Below, piece after piece: positions 17,246-27,700 of a DNA stretch of 64,000 nucleotides; within the stretch, counting starts at the first letter, position 1; each line of letters starts with the position of its first letter. Origin of the DNA: Erwinia sp050410775 (GTDB lineage Bacteria; Pseudomonadota; Gammaproteobacteria; Enterobacterales; Enterobacteriaceae); the NCBI RefSeq assembly GCF_050410775.1, contig NZ_CP191229.1; one strand, 5' to 3'. The position numbers were made by a program, and so were the translations under genes. The notes under the pieces are model-generated. The model was not told the DNA's origin, ran no database searches, and saw only the letters and a program-made list of their open reading frames with translations.

Positions 17246-18700
17246 TTACAGTCCCCCAAGATGCAGGGCTTTGACTTCCAGGTATTCTTCCAGACCAAGC
17301 ACCGAGCCTTCGCGGCCAAGGCCGGACTCCTTCACCCCGCCAAAAGGGGCCAGCTCGGTGGAGACCGCACATTCGTTAATCCCGATCATGCCGCTTTCCA
17401 GCGCGGCCGATACGCGGAATACCCGCTGTAAATTTTGCGTGTAGAAATAGGCCGCTAGTCCGAACTCGGTATCATTGGCCCGACGGATAACCTCCTCCTC
17501 ATTATCGAAGCGGAAGCAGGCGGCAACGGGTCCGAATGTCTCCTCGCGGGCCAGCTGCATCTTTTCGCTGGCTTCGGCAATGACGGTTGGCTGCCAGAAG
17601 TTGCCACCCAGCGCGTGGCGTGCGCCTCCGGTCACTATCCGTCCGCCCTTCGCCACGGCATCCTTTACATGCGCTTCAACCTTCTCAACGGCGGCGGCTT
17701 CAATCAGTGGCCCGACGACGACGCCTTCCTCCATGCCGTTGCCGACTTTCAGCTTAGCGACCTCATCACCCAGCTGGCTGATGAAGCGATCGTAAACGCT
17801 GTTGTGGATATAGAAGCGGTTGACGCTGACGCAGACCTGCCCGGCATTGCGGAATTTGTTAGCGATGGCGCCTTTGACGGCGGCGTCGATATCCGCATCC
17901 TCAAAGACGATATAAGGCGCGTTGCCGCCCAGCTCCATCGACACTTTTTTCATGGTGTCGGCCGCATTGCGCATCAGCAGTTTGCCCACCTGGGTGGAGC
18001 CGGTGAAGGAGATTTTCCGGACGGCTTTACTGGCCATAATGGCATCGCTAATCGCCTGAGTGTCGCCTGCCACAGCATTGAGCACGCCGTCCGGGACGCC
18101 CGCTTTTTTTGCCAGCGCCACTAAGGCGAAAGCGGAAAGCGGCGTATTGTTCGCGGGCTTGATAAGCCCCGTGCAGCCAGCGGCCAGCGCCGGGCCAAGC
18201 TTACGGGTCAGCATCGCCATCGGAAAGTTCCAGGGCGTAATGGCCGCCACCACGCCAACGGGTTCGCGGGTGGCAAGGATGCGGGATCCCGCCTTCGCTG
18301 GAGGGATAATCTCTCCGTTCGCCCGTTTGGCTTCTTCGGCAAACCACTGGATAAAGCTGGCGGCGTATTCCACTTCCCCTTCCGCCTCACTGAGCGGCTT
18401 GCCCTGCTCCGCCGTCATCAATTTCCCAAGCCAGGCTTTATTGTCGATAATCAGCTGATACCAGCGGTTGAGGATTTCGCTGCGCTCTTTGGCCGTTTTC
18501 GCCCGCCAGGCGGGGAACGCCTGCTCCGCAGCCTCAATCGCCTGTTCGGTTTCGCGTTTGCCCGCACGGGCAACCTGGGCAATAACCTCGCCGGTAGCTG
18601 GATTGAGCACCTCGAAAGTGCTGTCGCTTTCTCGCCACACACCGCCTGCAAAGTAGCCAGTTTGAAAAAGCTCGTGATCCTGGAGGTTAGTCTGCTTCAT
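17246..18700 (-). CDS. NAD(P)-dependent succinate-semialdehyde dehydrogenase-like aldehyde dehydrogenase
   Basis: 484 residues, the length of GabD. ALDH hallmarks are all visible: ITPWNFP with N158, the cofactor loop FTGSTQVG near 232, general base E256 in MELGGNAP, and nucleophile C290 in GQVCVSVNRF. The closest family by eye is succinate-semialdehyde dehydrogenase (oxidising the semialdehyde to succinate), but related glutarate- or other semialdehyde dehydrogenases cannot be excluded. No gabT or gabP is adjacent. It lies between yhcO and aaeB, which are neighbours in E. coli, so it is an insertion in this lineage. Confidence 0.82.
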   Translation of the reverse strand: MKQTNLQDHELFQTGYFAGGVWRESDSTFEVLNPATGEVIAQVARAGKRETEQAIEAAEQAFPAWRAKTAKERSEILNRWYQLIIDNKAWLGKLMTAEQGKPLSEAEGEVEYAASFIQWFAEEAKRANGEIIPPAKAGSRILATREPVGVVAAITPWNFPMAMLTRKLGPALAAGCTGLIKPANNTPLSAFALVALAKKAGVPDGVLNAVAGDTQAISDAIMASKAVRKISFTGSTQVGKLLMRNAADTMKKVSMELGGNAPYIVFEDADIDAAVKGAIANKFRNAGQVCVSVNRFYIHNSVYDRFISQLGDEVAKLKVGNGMEEGVVVGPLIEAAAVEKVEAHVKDAVAKGGRIVTGGARHALGGNFWQPTVIAEASEKMQLAREETFGPVAACFRFDNEEEVIRRANDTEFGLAAYFYTQNLQRVFRVSAALESGMIGINECAVSTELAPFGGVKESGLGREGSVLGLEEYLEVKALHLGGL

Positions 18701-18825
18701 TTTTTTCTCCTGCCTGGTATGCCATTCTGAGGAATAAGTATAGATGGCACCCTTCCCCCTGTATGAACCAGGTGAGGAGAAACGGGAATGGGAAAGCGCT
18801 GATACCGGCTGGTATCAGCCTTAAC

Positions 18826-20784
18826 TCAGATTTGGATGAGGGTGTTCTGATACTTTTTCAGCATTATCGCCAGCCGCTGCACCGGTTCGGTCACGCTGAG
18901 CGGCGCGTCGTAATGGCGAAGTTTCTCCTGATAAATATCCAGCTCGGCCAGCAGGCGTTCAAAATAGCGCCGGCGTTTGGCATCGCTGCCCGCAGAGATG
19001 ACCCGGTCTGCGGTGTGACGAAGCTGTTTATGGAACTCAGAAAGGTCGCTGTTGACGGGAATATCCGCATTGCGCAGGCGCTGGTGCCCAATAATCAGCG
19101 TCAGGGCGATGCGGTATTTATCGATATCGCCCGGAAACATATTCAGCAGCATAAACAGCTGCTGATAGAGCGCCGGCAGATGATTCTCATGCCGTCTTGC
19201 CTGATTGGTGGTCATGGCGGAAACCGCCGCATACATAAAACGGTTCAGCAGCGTGCGGCCAACGCGGGCTTTCGAGGTATCCCTGATAAGCAGGATAACC
19301 AGTAACGCCAGAAAACTGCCTATCGCCTGACCCAGCGCATTATCAAGAAACACATTTACATGGAAGGTCATGGGATTATCCAGCGTCAGCACGTTAATTG
19401 TGCCCACCAGCGCGCCAATTGTACCAATCTGCCGGCGCTGGATCAGGATCCCGCTGATAAATGCCATTACGCCAAGCGAAATCGAGAGTAGCAGCATACT
19501 TTGCTGCGTGGCGGGCATAATAAACATGTAATAAAGCGACCCAAGCGGGAAGGCGACAATCATGCCGTAAAGGAAGTCCTTCGCCATCATCAGCGGATTC
19601 GGCATACGCATCGCCAGCGCGGTGACCACGGCCAGCATCACCATCGCACCGCTACCGGACGTCCATCCGGTCCAGAGCCAGAAAAGCGAACCTACCGCCG
19701 TGGCAACAAAAGTACGAATACCATTCACCAGCGCGTGTTGGGTTTCTGCGGAGCGCATTTTCACTACCGGCTCGCCGTTGAGGATCTCTTCCTCCAGCCG
19801 GCTGATGCTGCTGTTGGTATGGATACCTTTCATCAGCAGAAGGTAACGTGAGGCGGCCCCCACCCAGTTTGTAATGGTCAGCGGCGTATTTTTACTGCCG
19901 CTGGTGGTAATCACACGGCGCATGATCTTCATCCGCTTATGAATGTCCCCAATGTTCTCCACCGGCTTTTCAAAGAAAAGGTGAAATTGGGGAGGCACAT
20001 ACTCTTTGCGCGAATTCTGGATTAAAAATGTTTCGGTGGCCTGAGTGATCAGCGTCAGCGAGAGCGTATTCAGCGCGCGCATCCGGCGGTCGATCTTCTG
20101 CCAGCGGCCAGACTCCATCATCAGGTGGGTGCGCATACCGTTCAGCGCCGTTGTCCGGCGAACCAGGCTGGTCCAGGCCTTATCCACTTCCTCCCGATCG
20201 CCATGGGCGACACAGAGCTGCATCAGCTTGTAGTGGGCCACCAGCAGGCTGTCGATCTCACGGTCGATATCTTTTTTAATAGTGCGGGGCGAAAAGAGCA
20301 TATCGGCCAGAATGGCGCAGACGATGCCGATAATGATTTCACTGCAACGTTCAACGGCAAACTGCGGCGCGACCAGCAGGGAACCCTGCGCATTGACGCT
20401 GACCACGATAATCAGCGCCGTGTAGCCCGCCAGCCCCAGCGCGTAAGAGTTCTCAACCCTGATCAGCGAGGAGAGCCAGACGCAGAAACCGGCCCAGAGA
20501 CAGCAAAGCAGCAGCATCACGACCGGCGCACGAATGGTGGCGATAATAATAACGAGCGCGGCGATACAGCCGATAAAGGTGCCAATAATACGCAGCATAC
20601 CGCGGTGACGCAGCGCCCCGGAGAAGGGATCGCCGCCAGCCGCGAACGCCGTGCCGCCCGCCACGATAGCGGCGGTCATAACGGCCCAGCGGGGCGTCTC
20701 CAGATTGAAGTGAAAGCCAATCAGCAGCGCCAGCAAAATCGCAAAGGTGAGCTTGATCGGAAACCGCAGAAGATACCACTGCAT
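18826..20784 (-). CDS. aaeB: Aromatic carboxylic acid efflux pump, inner-membrane subunit AaeB
   Basis: 652 residues from the ATG at 20784, preferred over an upstream GTG because AGGAG stands 6 nt before it. It is a FUSC-family protein: two blocks of about five membrane helices (residues ~10-170 and ~365-500) each followed by a cytoplasmic region, with the signature FAAGGDPFSGALRHRG. With AaeA it exports p-hydroxybenzoate and related aromatic acids. It begins 13 nt after the aaeA stop. Confidence 0.95.
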   Translation of the reverse strand: MQWYLLRFPIKLTFAILLALLIGFHFNLETPRWAVMTAAIVAGGTAFAAGGDPFSGALRHRGMLRIIGTFIGCIAALVIIIATIRAPVVMLLLCCLWAGFCVWLSSLIRVENSYALGLAGYTALIIVVSVNAQGSLLVAPQFAVERCSEIIIGIVCAILADMLFSPRTIKKDIDREIDSLLVAHYKLMQLCVAHGDREEVDKAWTSLVRRTTALNGMRTHLMMESGRWQKIDRRMRALNTLSLTLITQATETFLIQNSRKEYVPPQFHLFFEKPVENIGDIHKRMKIMRRVITTSGSKNTPLTITNWVGAASRYLLLMKGIHTNSSISRLEEEILNGEPVVKMRSAETQHALVNGIRTFVATAVGSLFWLWTGWTSGSGAMVMLAVVTALAMRMPNPLMMAKDFLYGMIVAFPLGSLYYMFIMPATQQSMLLLSISLGVMAFISGILIQRRQIGTIGALVGTINVLTLDNPMTFHVNVFLDNALGQAIGSFLALLVILLIRDTSKARVGRTLLNRFMYAAVSAMTTNQARRHENHLPALYQQLFMLLNMFPGDIDKYRIALTLIIGHQRLRNADIPVNSDLSEFHKQLRHTADRVISAGSDAKRRRYFERLLAELDIYQEKLRHYDAPLSVTEPVQRLAIMLKKYQNTLIQI

Positions 20785-20797
20785 AACGCGCTCCTGC

Positions 20798-21730
20798 TTA
20801 GCCGAACTCACGCAGGCGATGCATCAGCTTCATCATCGGCGACATGTCGTTAACCTGACGATCCTTCGCACCCGTCACCACTACCGTGGCAGTAGTGCCG
20901 GAAGGATAGAGATTCCCTTGCTGTTGATCGAGGCGGATCCGCACCGGAACTCGCTGCGCCAGGCGAACCCATTCCAGGTTGGAATCGATGGTTGCCATAC
21001 CCTTACTGTCAATGCTGCTGCTGCTGTTGGTAATGCCCGCCGCAATGCTGTCGACGGTGCCATACAGTACGCGATTGCTGCCCAACGGCGTAATTTCTGC
21101 ACGGTAACCCGGCCGTATGCCATCGAGTTTGGTTTCTTCCATATAGGCCAGCACATAGAAGGTGTGCTGTTGCACCAGCGCCACGGCGGTCGCACCGCGG
21201 GTAATAAACTCTCCCCGGTAGACGTTAAGGTTGGTCACCCAGCCGTCGGCGGGCGCTTTGACCTCGGTACGCTCCAGATCGAGCTTTGCGGTATCGCGCG
21301 TGGCCACAGCTTTCGCCAGCTGATGCTGCGAGGTCTGGTAATCATTGTTCGCCTGATCGACGGCTTCGCGGGACATGACGGATGCCCCCAGCCGGTTACG
21401 GCGCGAGGCTTCACGACTTTTTTCGCTCACCAGCGCCTGATAATAGGCCACGTCCGCTTCTGCCTGCGCCAGCGCCTGGCGATAACGGGGCTGATCGACC
21501 ACAAACAGCACCTGATCTTTTTTTACCAGCTGATTATCGTGCACGCGGACATCGGTGATCAGCCCGCTGACATCCGGCGCGATCGCCACGATATCCGCCG
21601 TAAATTTAGCGTCACGAGTCCAGGGCGATTCGGTATAAAACACCCAGACGCGGAAAATAGCGATGACGGCGACCATGACCAGAATAAGGGTGATGGCGTA
21701 CCGGGAAATTTTTCTAGTTAGCGCTTTCAC
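20798..21730 (-). CDS. aaeA: Aromatic carboxylic acid efflux pump, membrane-fusion subunit AaeA
   Basis: 310 residues from a GTG at 21730, which gives the E. coli AaeA length and N-terminus; the longer frame to 21820 overlaps aaeX. One N-terminal membrane anchor (about 10-30) is followed by a biotinyl-lipoyl-like domain (SPWTRDAKFTADIVAIAPDV), an alpha-helical hairpin (~75-155) and beta-barrel segments. It is the periplasmic adaptor of the AaeAB pump. It starts 7 nt after aaeX. Confidence 0.95.
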   Translation of the reverse strand: MKALTRKISRYAITLILVMVAVIAIFRVWVFYTESPWTRDAKFTADIVAIAPDVSGLITDVRVHDNQLVKKDQVLFVVDQPRYRQALAQAEADVAYYQALVSEKSREASRRNRLGASVMSREAVDQANNDYQTSQHQLAKAVATRDTAKLDLERTEVKAPADGWVTNLNVYRGEFITRGATAVALVQQHTFYVLAYMEETKLDGIRPGYRAEITPLGSNRVLYGTVDSIAAGITNSSSSIDSKGMATIDSNLEWVRLAQRVPVRIRLDQQQGNLYPSGTTATVVVTGAKDRQVNDMSPMMKLMHRLREFG

Positions 21731-21737
21731 TATGACC

Positions 21738-21941
21738 TCAGACAAACAATCGGGAAACCAGATAGAACAGGCAGCAGTACAGAGCTGTATTAAACAGGGC
21801 AGGATGCCAGACCAGGTCATAGATTCCGGTAGGCGTAATCAGCCTGCGCACCAGCCAGAACAGCATCAATGACACAATAATTTCAAAAAAGATGGGCGGA
21901 AAAGAAAGCCCAAATATTACGATAACCGGAAGCACACTCAT
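21738..21941 (-). CDS. aaeX: Small membrane protein AaeX
   Basis: 67 residues with two membrane helices (about 5-30 and 45-65) and the conserved FPPIFFE and TPTGIYDLVWHPALFN segments. It is the first gene of aaeXAB. Its role is unknown and in E. coli it is dispensable for efflux. Confidence 0.94.
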   Translation of the reverse strand: MSVLPVIVIFGLSFPPIFFEIIVSLMLFWLVRRLITPTGIYDLVWHPALFNTALYCCLFYLVSRLFV

Positions 21942-22179
21942 CTCTTATCCTTGTCAGCCTTACCGGGCACACCTTTTGCCACCAAAAAGCCGCCACCCTG
22001 CTCAGGCGAGGGCTGTTTTACGGGCTGATGATGGCAGGTTGACGCCTGAGCAGTCAGACGATCGTTCGCGGCGTACAGTGAATAATAGCGTATTCAGGCA
22101 CGGACTCTCAGGCGAGTTGAGTTACGGAAAGGTAACCCGGCAGTGCTATAGTAACGTGGTTGACTATATCTTTACACCC

Positions 22180-22201
22180 AAACGTGATCTAAATCACTTT
22201 T
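22180..22201 (+). promoter_or_regulatory. CRP-type site in front of aaeR
   Basis: The core CGTGATCTAAATCACT differs from the CRP consensus at only a few positions, and the AAA/TTT flanks extend the symmetry. It ends 16 nt before the aaeR ATG, so it may act on aaeR, or on divergent aaeX from a distance of about 240 bp. Confidence 0.65.
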
Positions 22202-22216
22202 AAGCCAGGCTTAATA

Positions 22217-23134
22217 ATGGAAAGACTGAAAGGCATGTCCGTCTTCGCGCGGGTAGTGGAGCTGGGTTCATTTACCGCAGCGGCTCACCGGATGGGGATG
22301 AGCGTTTCCGCCGTCAGCCAGACAGTGGCCAGGCTTGAAGATGAACTCCAGGTGAAGCTGCTTAACCGCAGCACGCGCAGTATTGGCCTGACCGAAGCAG
22401 GGAAAATTTATTTTCAGGGCTGCCGCCGGATGATGGCGGAAGCGCAGCAGGTTCATGAACAGCTTTATGCGTTCAACAATACGCCGGTTGGCACGCTGCG
22501 GATCGGCAGTTCTTCAACGATGGCCCAGAATGTTCTGGCGACCATGACCGCTGCAATGCTGAAAGAGTATCCGGGCCTGACGGTCAATCTGGTTACCGGC
22601 AGCCCGGCGCCGGATTTGATCGCCGACGGGCTGGATCTGGTGATTCGGGTCGGGGCATTACAGGACTCCAGCCTCTTTTCCCGCCGGCTCGGCTCAATGC
22701 CGATGGTCGTCTGCGCGGCGAAAAGCTATCTGGCGCAGCAGGGTACGCCGGAGAAGCCGTCAGATATCAGTAAATTTTGCTGGCTGCAGTACAGCGTCAG
22801 ACCCGATAACGATTTTGAACTGACCGCGCCAGAAGGCATCTCTACCCGGCTCTCGCCGCAGGGGCGCTTCGCCACCAATGATTCGCAGACGCTGATTCGC
22901 TGGCTGGTGGCCGGCACCGGCATCGCCTATCTGCCGCTGATGTGGGTGATTGATGAAATTAACGCAGGCCAGGTAGAGATCCTGTTTACCCGCTATCAGT
23001 CCGATCCGCGCCCGGTCTATGCGGTTTACACCCAGAAAGATAAGCTGCCGCTAAAAGTGCAGGTCTGCCTTAACTATCTGACGGATTATTTTGACCGGGT
23101 GGGGGAAATCTATAAGGAGTTTCGCCGGGAGTAG
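22217..23134 (+). CDS. aaeR: LysR-type regulator AaeR
   Basis: 305 residues. The winged helix-turn-helix (about 5-60) contains FTAAAHRMGMSVSAVSQTVARLE. The effector domain (about 90-295) has the periplasmic-binding fold. It is divergent from aaeXAB and activates that operon in response to aromatic acids in E. coli. A CRP-type palindrome stands right before its start. Confidence 0.94.
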   Translation: MERLKGMSVFARVVELGSFTAAAHRMGMSVSAVSQTVARLEDELQVKLLNRSTRSIGLTEAGKIYFQGCRRMMAEAQQVHEQLYAFNNTPVGTLRIGSSSTMAQNVLATMTAAMLKEYPGLTVNLVTGSPAPDLIADGLDLVIRVGALQDSSLFSRRLGSMPMVVCAAKSYLAQQGTPEKPSDISKFCWLQYSVRPDNDFELTAPEGISTRLSPQGRFATNDSQTLIRWLVAGTGIAYLPLMWVIDEINAGQVEILFTRYQSDPRPVYAVYTQKDKLPLKVQVCLNYLTDYFDRVGEIYKEFRRE

Positions 23135-23236
23135 CGACGGGGATTTAAGGCGGGAGTCACAGGAGGTATGAACGGTTTTGCACTTCCCCTCACCGGCAGA
23201 TTGCAACACCAGTGGGGGAAAGAAAACCCGATAAAA

Positions 23237-24682
23237 TCAGGCAGTGCCGCCAACGGTCAGTTTATCCAGCTTCAGCGTCGGCTGCCCCACGCCAACCGGC
23301 AGGCTCTGCCCCTCTTTGCCGCAGACGCCGACGCCTTTATCCAGCGCCAAATCGTTACCGACCATTGAGATCTGCTGCATCGCCTCAATACCGGAGCCAA
23401 TCAGCGTAGCGCCTTTTACCGGTTTGGTGACTTTGCCGTTCTCGATCAGATAGGCTTCTGACGTTGAGAACACAAATTTGCCCGAGGTAATGTCCACCTG
23501 ACCGCCGCCGAAGTTCGGCGCATACAGGCCATACTCAACGCTTTCTATAATATCCTGCGGCGTTGACTGTCCGCCGAGCATATAGGTGTTCGTCATGCGC
23601 GGCATCGGCAGGTGCGCGTAGGATTCACGGCGTCCGTTACCGGTGGGTTTAACGCCCATCAGACGGGCATTCAGCTTGTCCTGCATATATCCCTTCAGAA
23701 CACCCTTTTCAATCAGCACGTTGTACTGACCCGGCACGCCTTCATCATCCACTGCCAGCGAGCCGCGCAGCCCTTCCAGCGTACCATCGTCCACCACGGT
23801 ACAGAGTTCTGAGGCGACCAGCTGCCCCATCTGCCCGCTGAAAACGGAGGTGCCGCGACGGTTAAAATCGCCTTCCAGACCGTGTCCGACCGCTTCATGC
23901 AGCAGCACGCCTGGCCAGCCCGCGCCCAGAACGACCGGAAGCGTTCCGGCCGGCGCGGCAACGGCGCTGAGGTTGACCAGCGCCATGCGCACGGCTTCAC
24001 GCGCCCAGGCTTCCGCACGTATCTCGCCCGACTCATCCGCGAGGAAGAATTCATAGCCGAAACGGCCGCCGCCGCCGCTGGCGCCCCGCTCGCGCTTACC
24101 GTTCTCTTCAACCTGCACGCTGACGGAAAGACGCACCAGCGGGCGGACATCGGTTGCCAGCGTGCCGTCGGTCGCCGCCACCAGGATTAGTTCATAGACG
24201 CCGCTCAGGCTGGCGCTGACTTCCTGCACCCGCTTGTCAGCGGCCCGCGCCGCGCTGTCCACGCGATGCAGCAGCGCAATTTTCTCTTCACGCGTCAGGC
24301 TTTGCAGCGGATCAAGCGCCGGATAAAGGGAACGATGATCCACCGCGCCCAGCGTATGAGCATGGCCATTCCCCTGTTCGCGCACGATGCTTCGGGCGGC
24401 GGTGGCGCTCTGGGTCAGCGCGTTAAGGGTTATCTGGTCGGCGTAAGCAAATCCGGTTTTTTCGCCGCTGACGGCGCGCACGCCCACGCCCTGATCGATA
24501 TTCCAGGAGCCATCTTTAATGATCCGGTCTTCCAGCACCCAGGATTCGTGGAAGCTGGACTGGAAATAGAGATCGGCATAATCCAGCTTACGTTCGGACA
24601 GCTGACCGAGCAGGGAAAAAAGATCCTGCTGACGAATATTATTAGCAGTCAGTAACTGCTCACTTACCAGATTCAGACTCAT
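23237..24682 (-). CDS. tldD: Metalloprotease subunit TldD
   Basis: 481 residues. The catalytic zinc motif HEAVGHGLEGD marks TldD as the active subunit of the TldD/E peptidase. Conserved blocks include GVGVRAVSGEKTGFAYAD and the C-terminal GVGVCGKEGQSLPVGVGQPTLK segment. The complex processes microcin B17 and unfolded peptides and is needed for CcdA turnover. tldE is not nearby, as usual. Confidence 0.97.
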   Translation of the reverse strand: MSLNLVSEQLLTANNIRQQDLFSLLGQLSERKLDYADLYFQSSFHESWVLEDRIIKDGSWNIDQGVGVRAVSGEKTGFAYADQITLNALTQSATAARSIVREQGNGHAHTLGAVDHRSLYPALDPLQSLTREEKIALLHRVDSAARAADKRVQEVSASLSGVYELILVAATDGTLATDVRPLVRLSVSVQVEENGKRERGASGGGGRFGYEFFLADESGEIRAEAWAREAVRMALVNLSAVAAPAGTLPVVLGAGWPGVLLHEAVGHGLEGDFNRRGTSVFSGQMGQLVASELCTVVDDGTLEGLRGSLAVDDEGVPGQYNVLIEKGVLKGYMQDKLNARLMGVKPTGNGRRESYAHLPMPRMTNTYMLGGQSTPQDIIESVEYGLYAPNFGGGQVDITSGKFVFSTSEAYLIENGKVTKPVKGATLIGSGIEAMQQISMVGNDLALDKGVGVCGKEGQSLPVGVGQPTLKLDKLTVGGTA

Positions 24683-24765
24683 GAATTCTCGCTCTGTTGG
24701 GAGGAGCCAGTCACTGCTGGCGTCGCATTGCTATAGCCTGAGGCAATTCCCCGGTCACGTCAAAT

Positions 24766-27700
24766 TCACTTCTCGCGGTTTTCGCGAGGCTTACGCAGCA
24801 CTTCATCAATCTTAGGGTGGTCGAGCGGCCCGGAGATACGGTAGCGCAGCAGCGAAATTTTATTCCAGAGCGGCCCCAGTACCTTGCTGGCGGCAAAGAC
24901 CGCAGCCCCGACCACAGGATTAACCGCAAACGCCGTTGCCACGCCGACCGTTGCGGAGACTTCCGGCGCAACGGTCGCTTCGATGTCAACCTGGCGTTTG
25001 ACCAGGTCCATCTTACCCTGCATGGTAATGTCAGCTTCCAGCCCATCCACCAGCAGATTGTCCGTGCGCATAATGCCTTTTTCGATCCAGGCGGTGCCGG
25101 TGATGGCATCGAAGTAAAAACCCTGGCTGAAGGTATCGCTGAAGTCGAGCCGGAGTTTACGCAGCAGCGCATCAAAGCTCACCAGACGCAATAGCTGCCC
25201 CGCCCGCCCGGTATTAACGTCGGCGATATGCCCGCTGCCGAATGCGGTCTTCAGGACGCCGCTAAGCGTTTCTTCCGAAGGCTGCCACGGCGCAGACTGC
25301 CAGTGAAGATCGTAATCCACCTTAAAGGAGGCATCGCGGAGCGGCGTGCTGAGGCCGAACCACCCGGCGGCATCGCTGACACTTTTACCGCTCAGGACGC
25401 CTTTAAGCGCCGTCCGCTGGGCGTCCGGGCGATTCACCCACTCACCATCAAGGGTAAGACGCGCGCTGCCGGTATCTATCAGGCCATTTTCTAACTTCAG
25501 CGTATCGCTGGCAGGCGTCAGACTGGCGCTTATCCGGCCAAACTTCTGCCCGCGAAGCCAGCATTCGTCACAGAGCAGATTAAGGGCTGGCCAGCCACTG
25601 AAGTCGATGCTGGTGGCTTCAGCCGGTAAAGGCAGGGCGTCCTTAGCAGATGGCCACTGCGGGTTGTAATAAAGATACTGAAAGTGGGCGGCCCATGGCG
25701 AACGCCGGGGCAGCGTCAGCGTGCCGTCGATTTCTCTCCCTTTCAGCCGGATGTTCGTCTCACCAGAGATCGCCTGGCTGAGCGTTGCGTCCAGATCGCG
25801 CCACTGTTGTCCTCCCAGCGTCAGTGCCGGGGTATGGACCTTAAGGGTACCAGGGATAAAAGCTTTGCCGCTTTCCAGCCGTCCGCTGCCGCTCCCTTCG
25901 CCGGTGCTGAATAAGCCCAGCAGAGCTTCTCCGTCTACCGGCGGCAGATTGAGTATCATCCCGCTTTCATCCGGCAAAGGCGGCGTCTGCTTAGCGTTGT
26001 TTTCCCAGATACCGCGATCGATTTTCAACTGCTTACCCAGCAGCCAGCGGCTGTTGAAGCGGTGGGTTTTCGCCAGCGCACCGCTCAGCGTAAAGGCGTT
26101 CAGGTCTCCTTTAACGGAAGCCCGGAGAGGTAAAGAGGTTCCCTGGGTTTTACCTAATGGAGAAGGTAAGCGACTACTTACATTTTTCAGCTCGCCATCC
26201 AGCTCCACCTGATAATTTGCGCCGCCCTTATGGGGAAGCGCAATGCTGACGTGGCTCTGCCAGCTTGCGCTGCCGTCCAGCTTCGCCCGTACCGCCGCAG
26301 GAACAACGGGCATGGCTCCCGGCCGCCAGTTTCCTTTGATATCAACGCCAATCTGATAGTTTTCCGCTTCTTCTTTGGTATTGAAGCTGACATCGATGGG
26401 TTGACCGAACCAGCTGGCGCTGAGCGGCCCGCTTTGCAGATCGCCATTATCGTAGGTAAAGCGGCCATTCAGCTTCTGGAGGGTACTTTCCAGCGGCTTG
26501 ATGAACAGCGAATTGTTATGCAGGTTAACATCACCCGTCGCCCGTACCTGCCCGCCGTCCAGCGGGATATTGAGATGTAAGTGACCGCCCACATCGCCGC
26601 CAATCTGTAGCTGCTCCAGCGCGGCGCCAAGCGACGATTTCAGGGGGGTCTGGTTGAAATAGTCTGCCACGTCGTGACCCGCACCGCGCACATCACCATC
26701 GACGATCAGCTTTTGTTTAAGGTAGTCAGGAATAGCCACCGAAATGTTCCGGCCCTGCACCTTGCCCAGCTTCGCGTCATCCGTTTTCATCCAGAGACCG
26801 TCGTTGATAAAGTTCAGGTTAATGTCGAAGTTTTCAATCGCCGGCCAGCCGGGCTGAAACTGATAGGTTGCCTGCTTCAGCGGCACCCAGACCTGAAACA
26901 TGCCATCGTTGTGTTTAAACGGGAAAAGCTGAGGATTACCGGCAAAAAGCAGAGTGGCATCTCTGACCTGGCCGCCTTTGATTGCGCCGCTCAGGTAATC
27001 CACCAGCGAGGTGCCCATCAGGGGTTCGGGGAAATAACGCCACGCCTCGCCCGCATCAGTGACGTTAATGCCCGCGAGAATATCAAGCCGCGGTGCCTCT
27101 CCTTTCGTCTGAGCCCAGTTGAAGTCGCCCTTTGCCTGTAAGGAGCGCGCCTTAACGTCCAGCTGCTCGCCGCTCAGATTCAGGCGGCCCTCTGTGTTTT
27201 GCCAGCGAATAGCGCCGCTGGCCTGCTGGATTTCCAGCAGCGCGCGAAACATGCTGCCATAGGGCAGGCTGGCATCATGGAGGCTGAAATCGAGGCGGCC
27301 ATCGGCAGCGCCGCCGGTAAGCGAACCGCTAAAGTGCTGCATACCTGGCAGCACTTCCCAGTGCTTCCAGCTTATATCTTTCCAGCGCGCCTGAAAGCGA
27401 CTGAGCGCCGGCTGACCGAGCGGCACATCCACCGCCAGCGCTTGCAGCCGCCCTCCAGGCTGTAACGCGCGCCAGTTATCCAGCAGTTCCGGGCTGAGTT
27501 TAGCGAAAAGCGGGATCAGCGGGTCGAGGCGTTCAATATCCAGATTCGTGGCGCGAACGCGCACCTCTTCCGCGCCCGGCGCCCCCTTGCCGGGCAGCCA
27601 CAGCAGGGAAAGCTGCCCGTCGGGCCAGGCGTGGCCGTCGGTAACCAGGTTAGTTTGCGGCAGGTGAATGCGCCACCCTTGCTGATAACGGGCTACGTGA

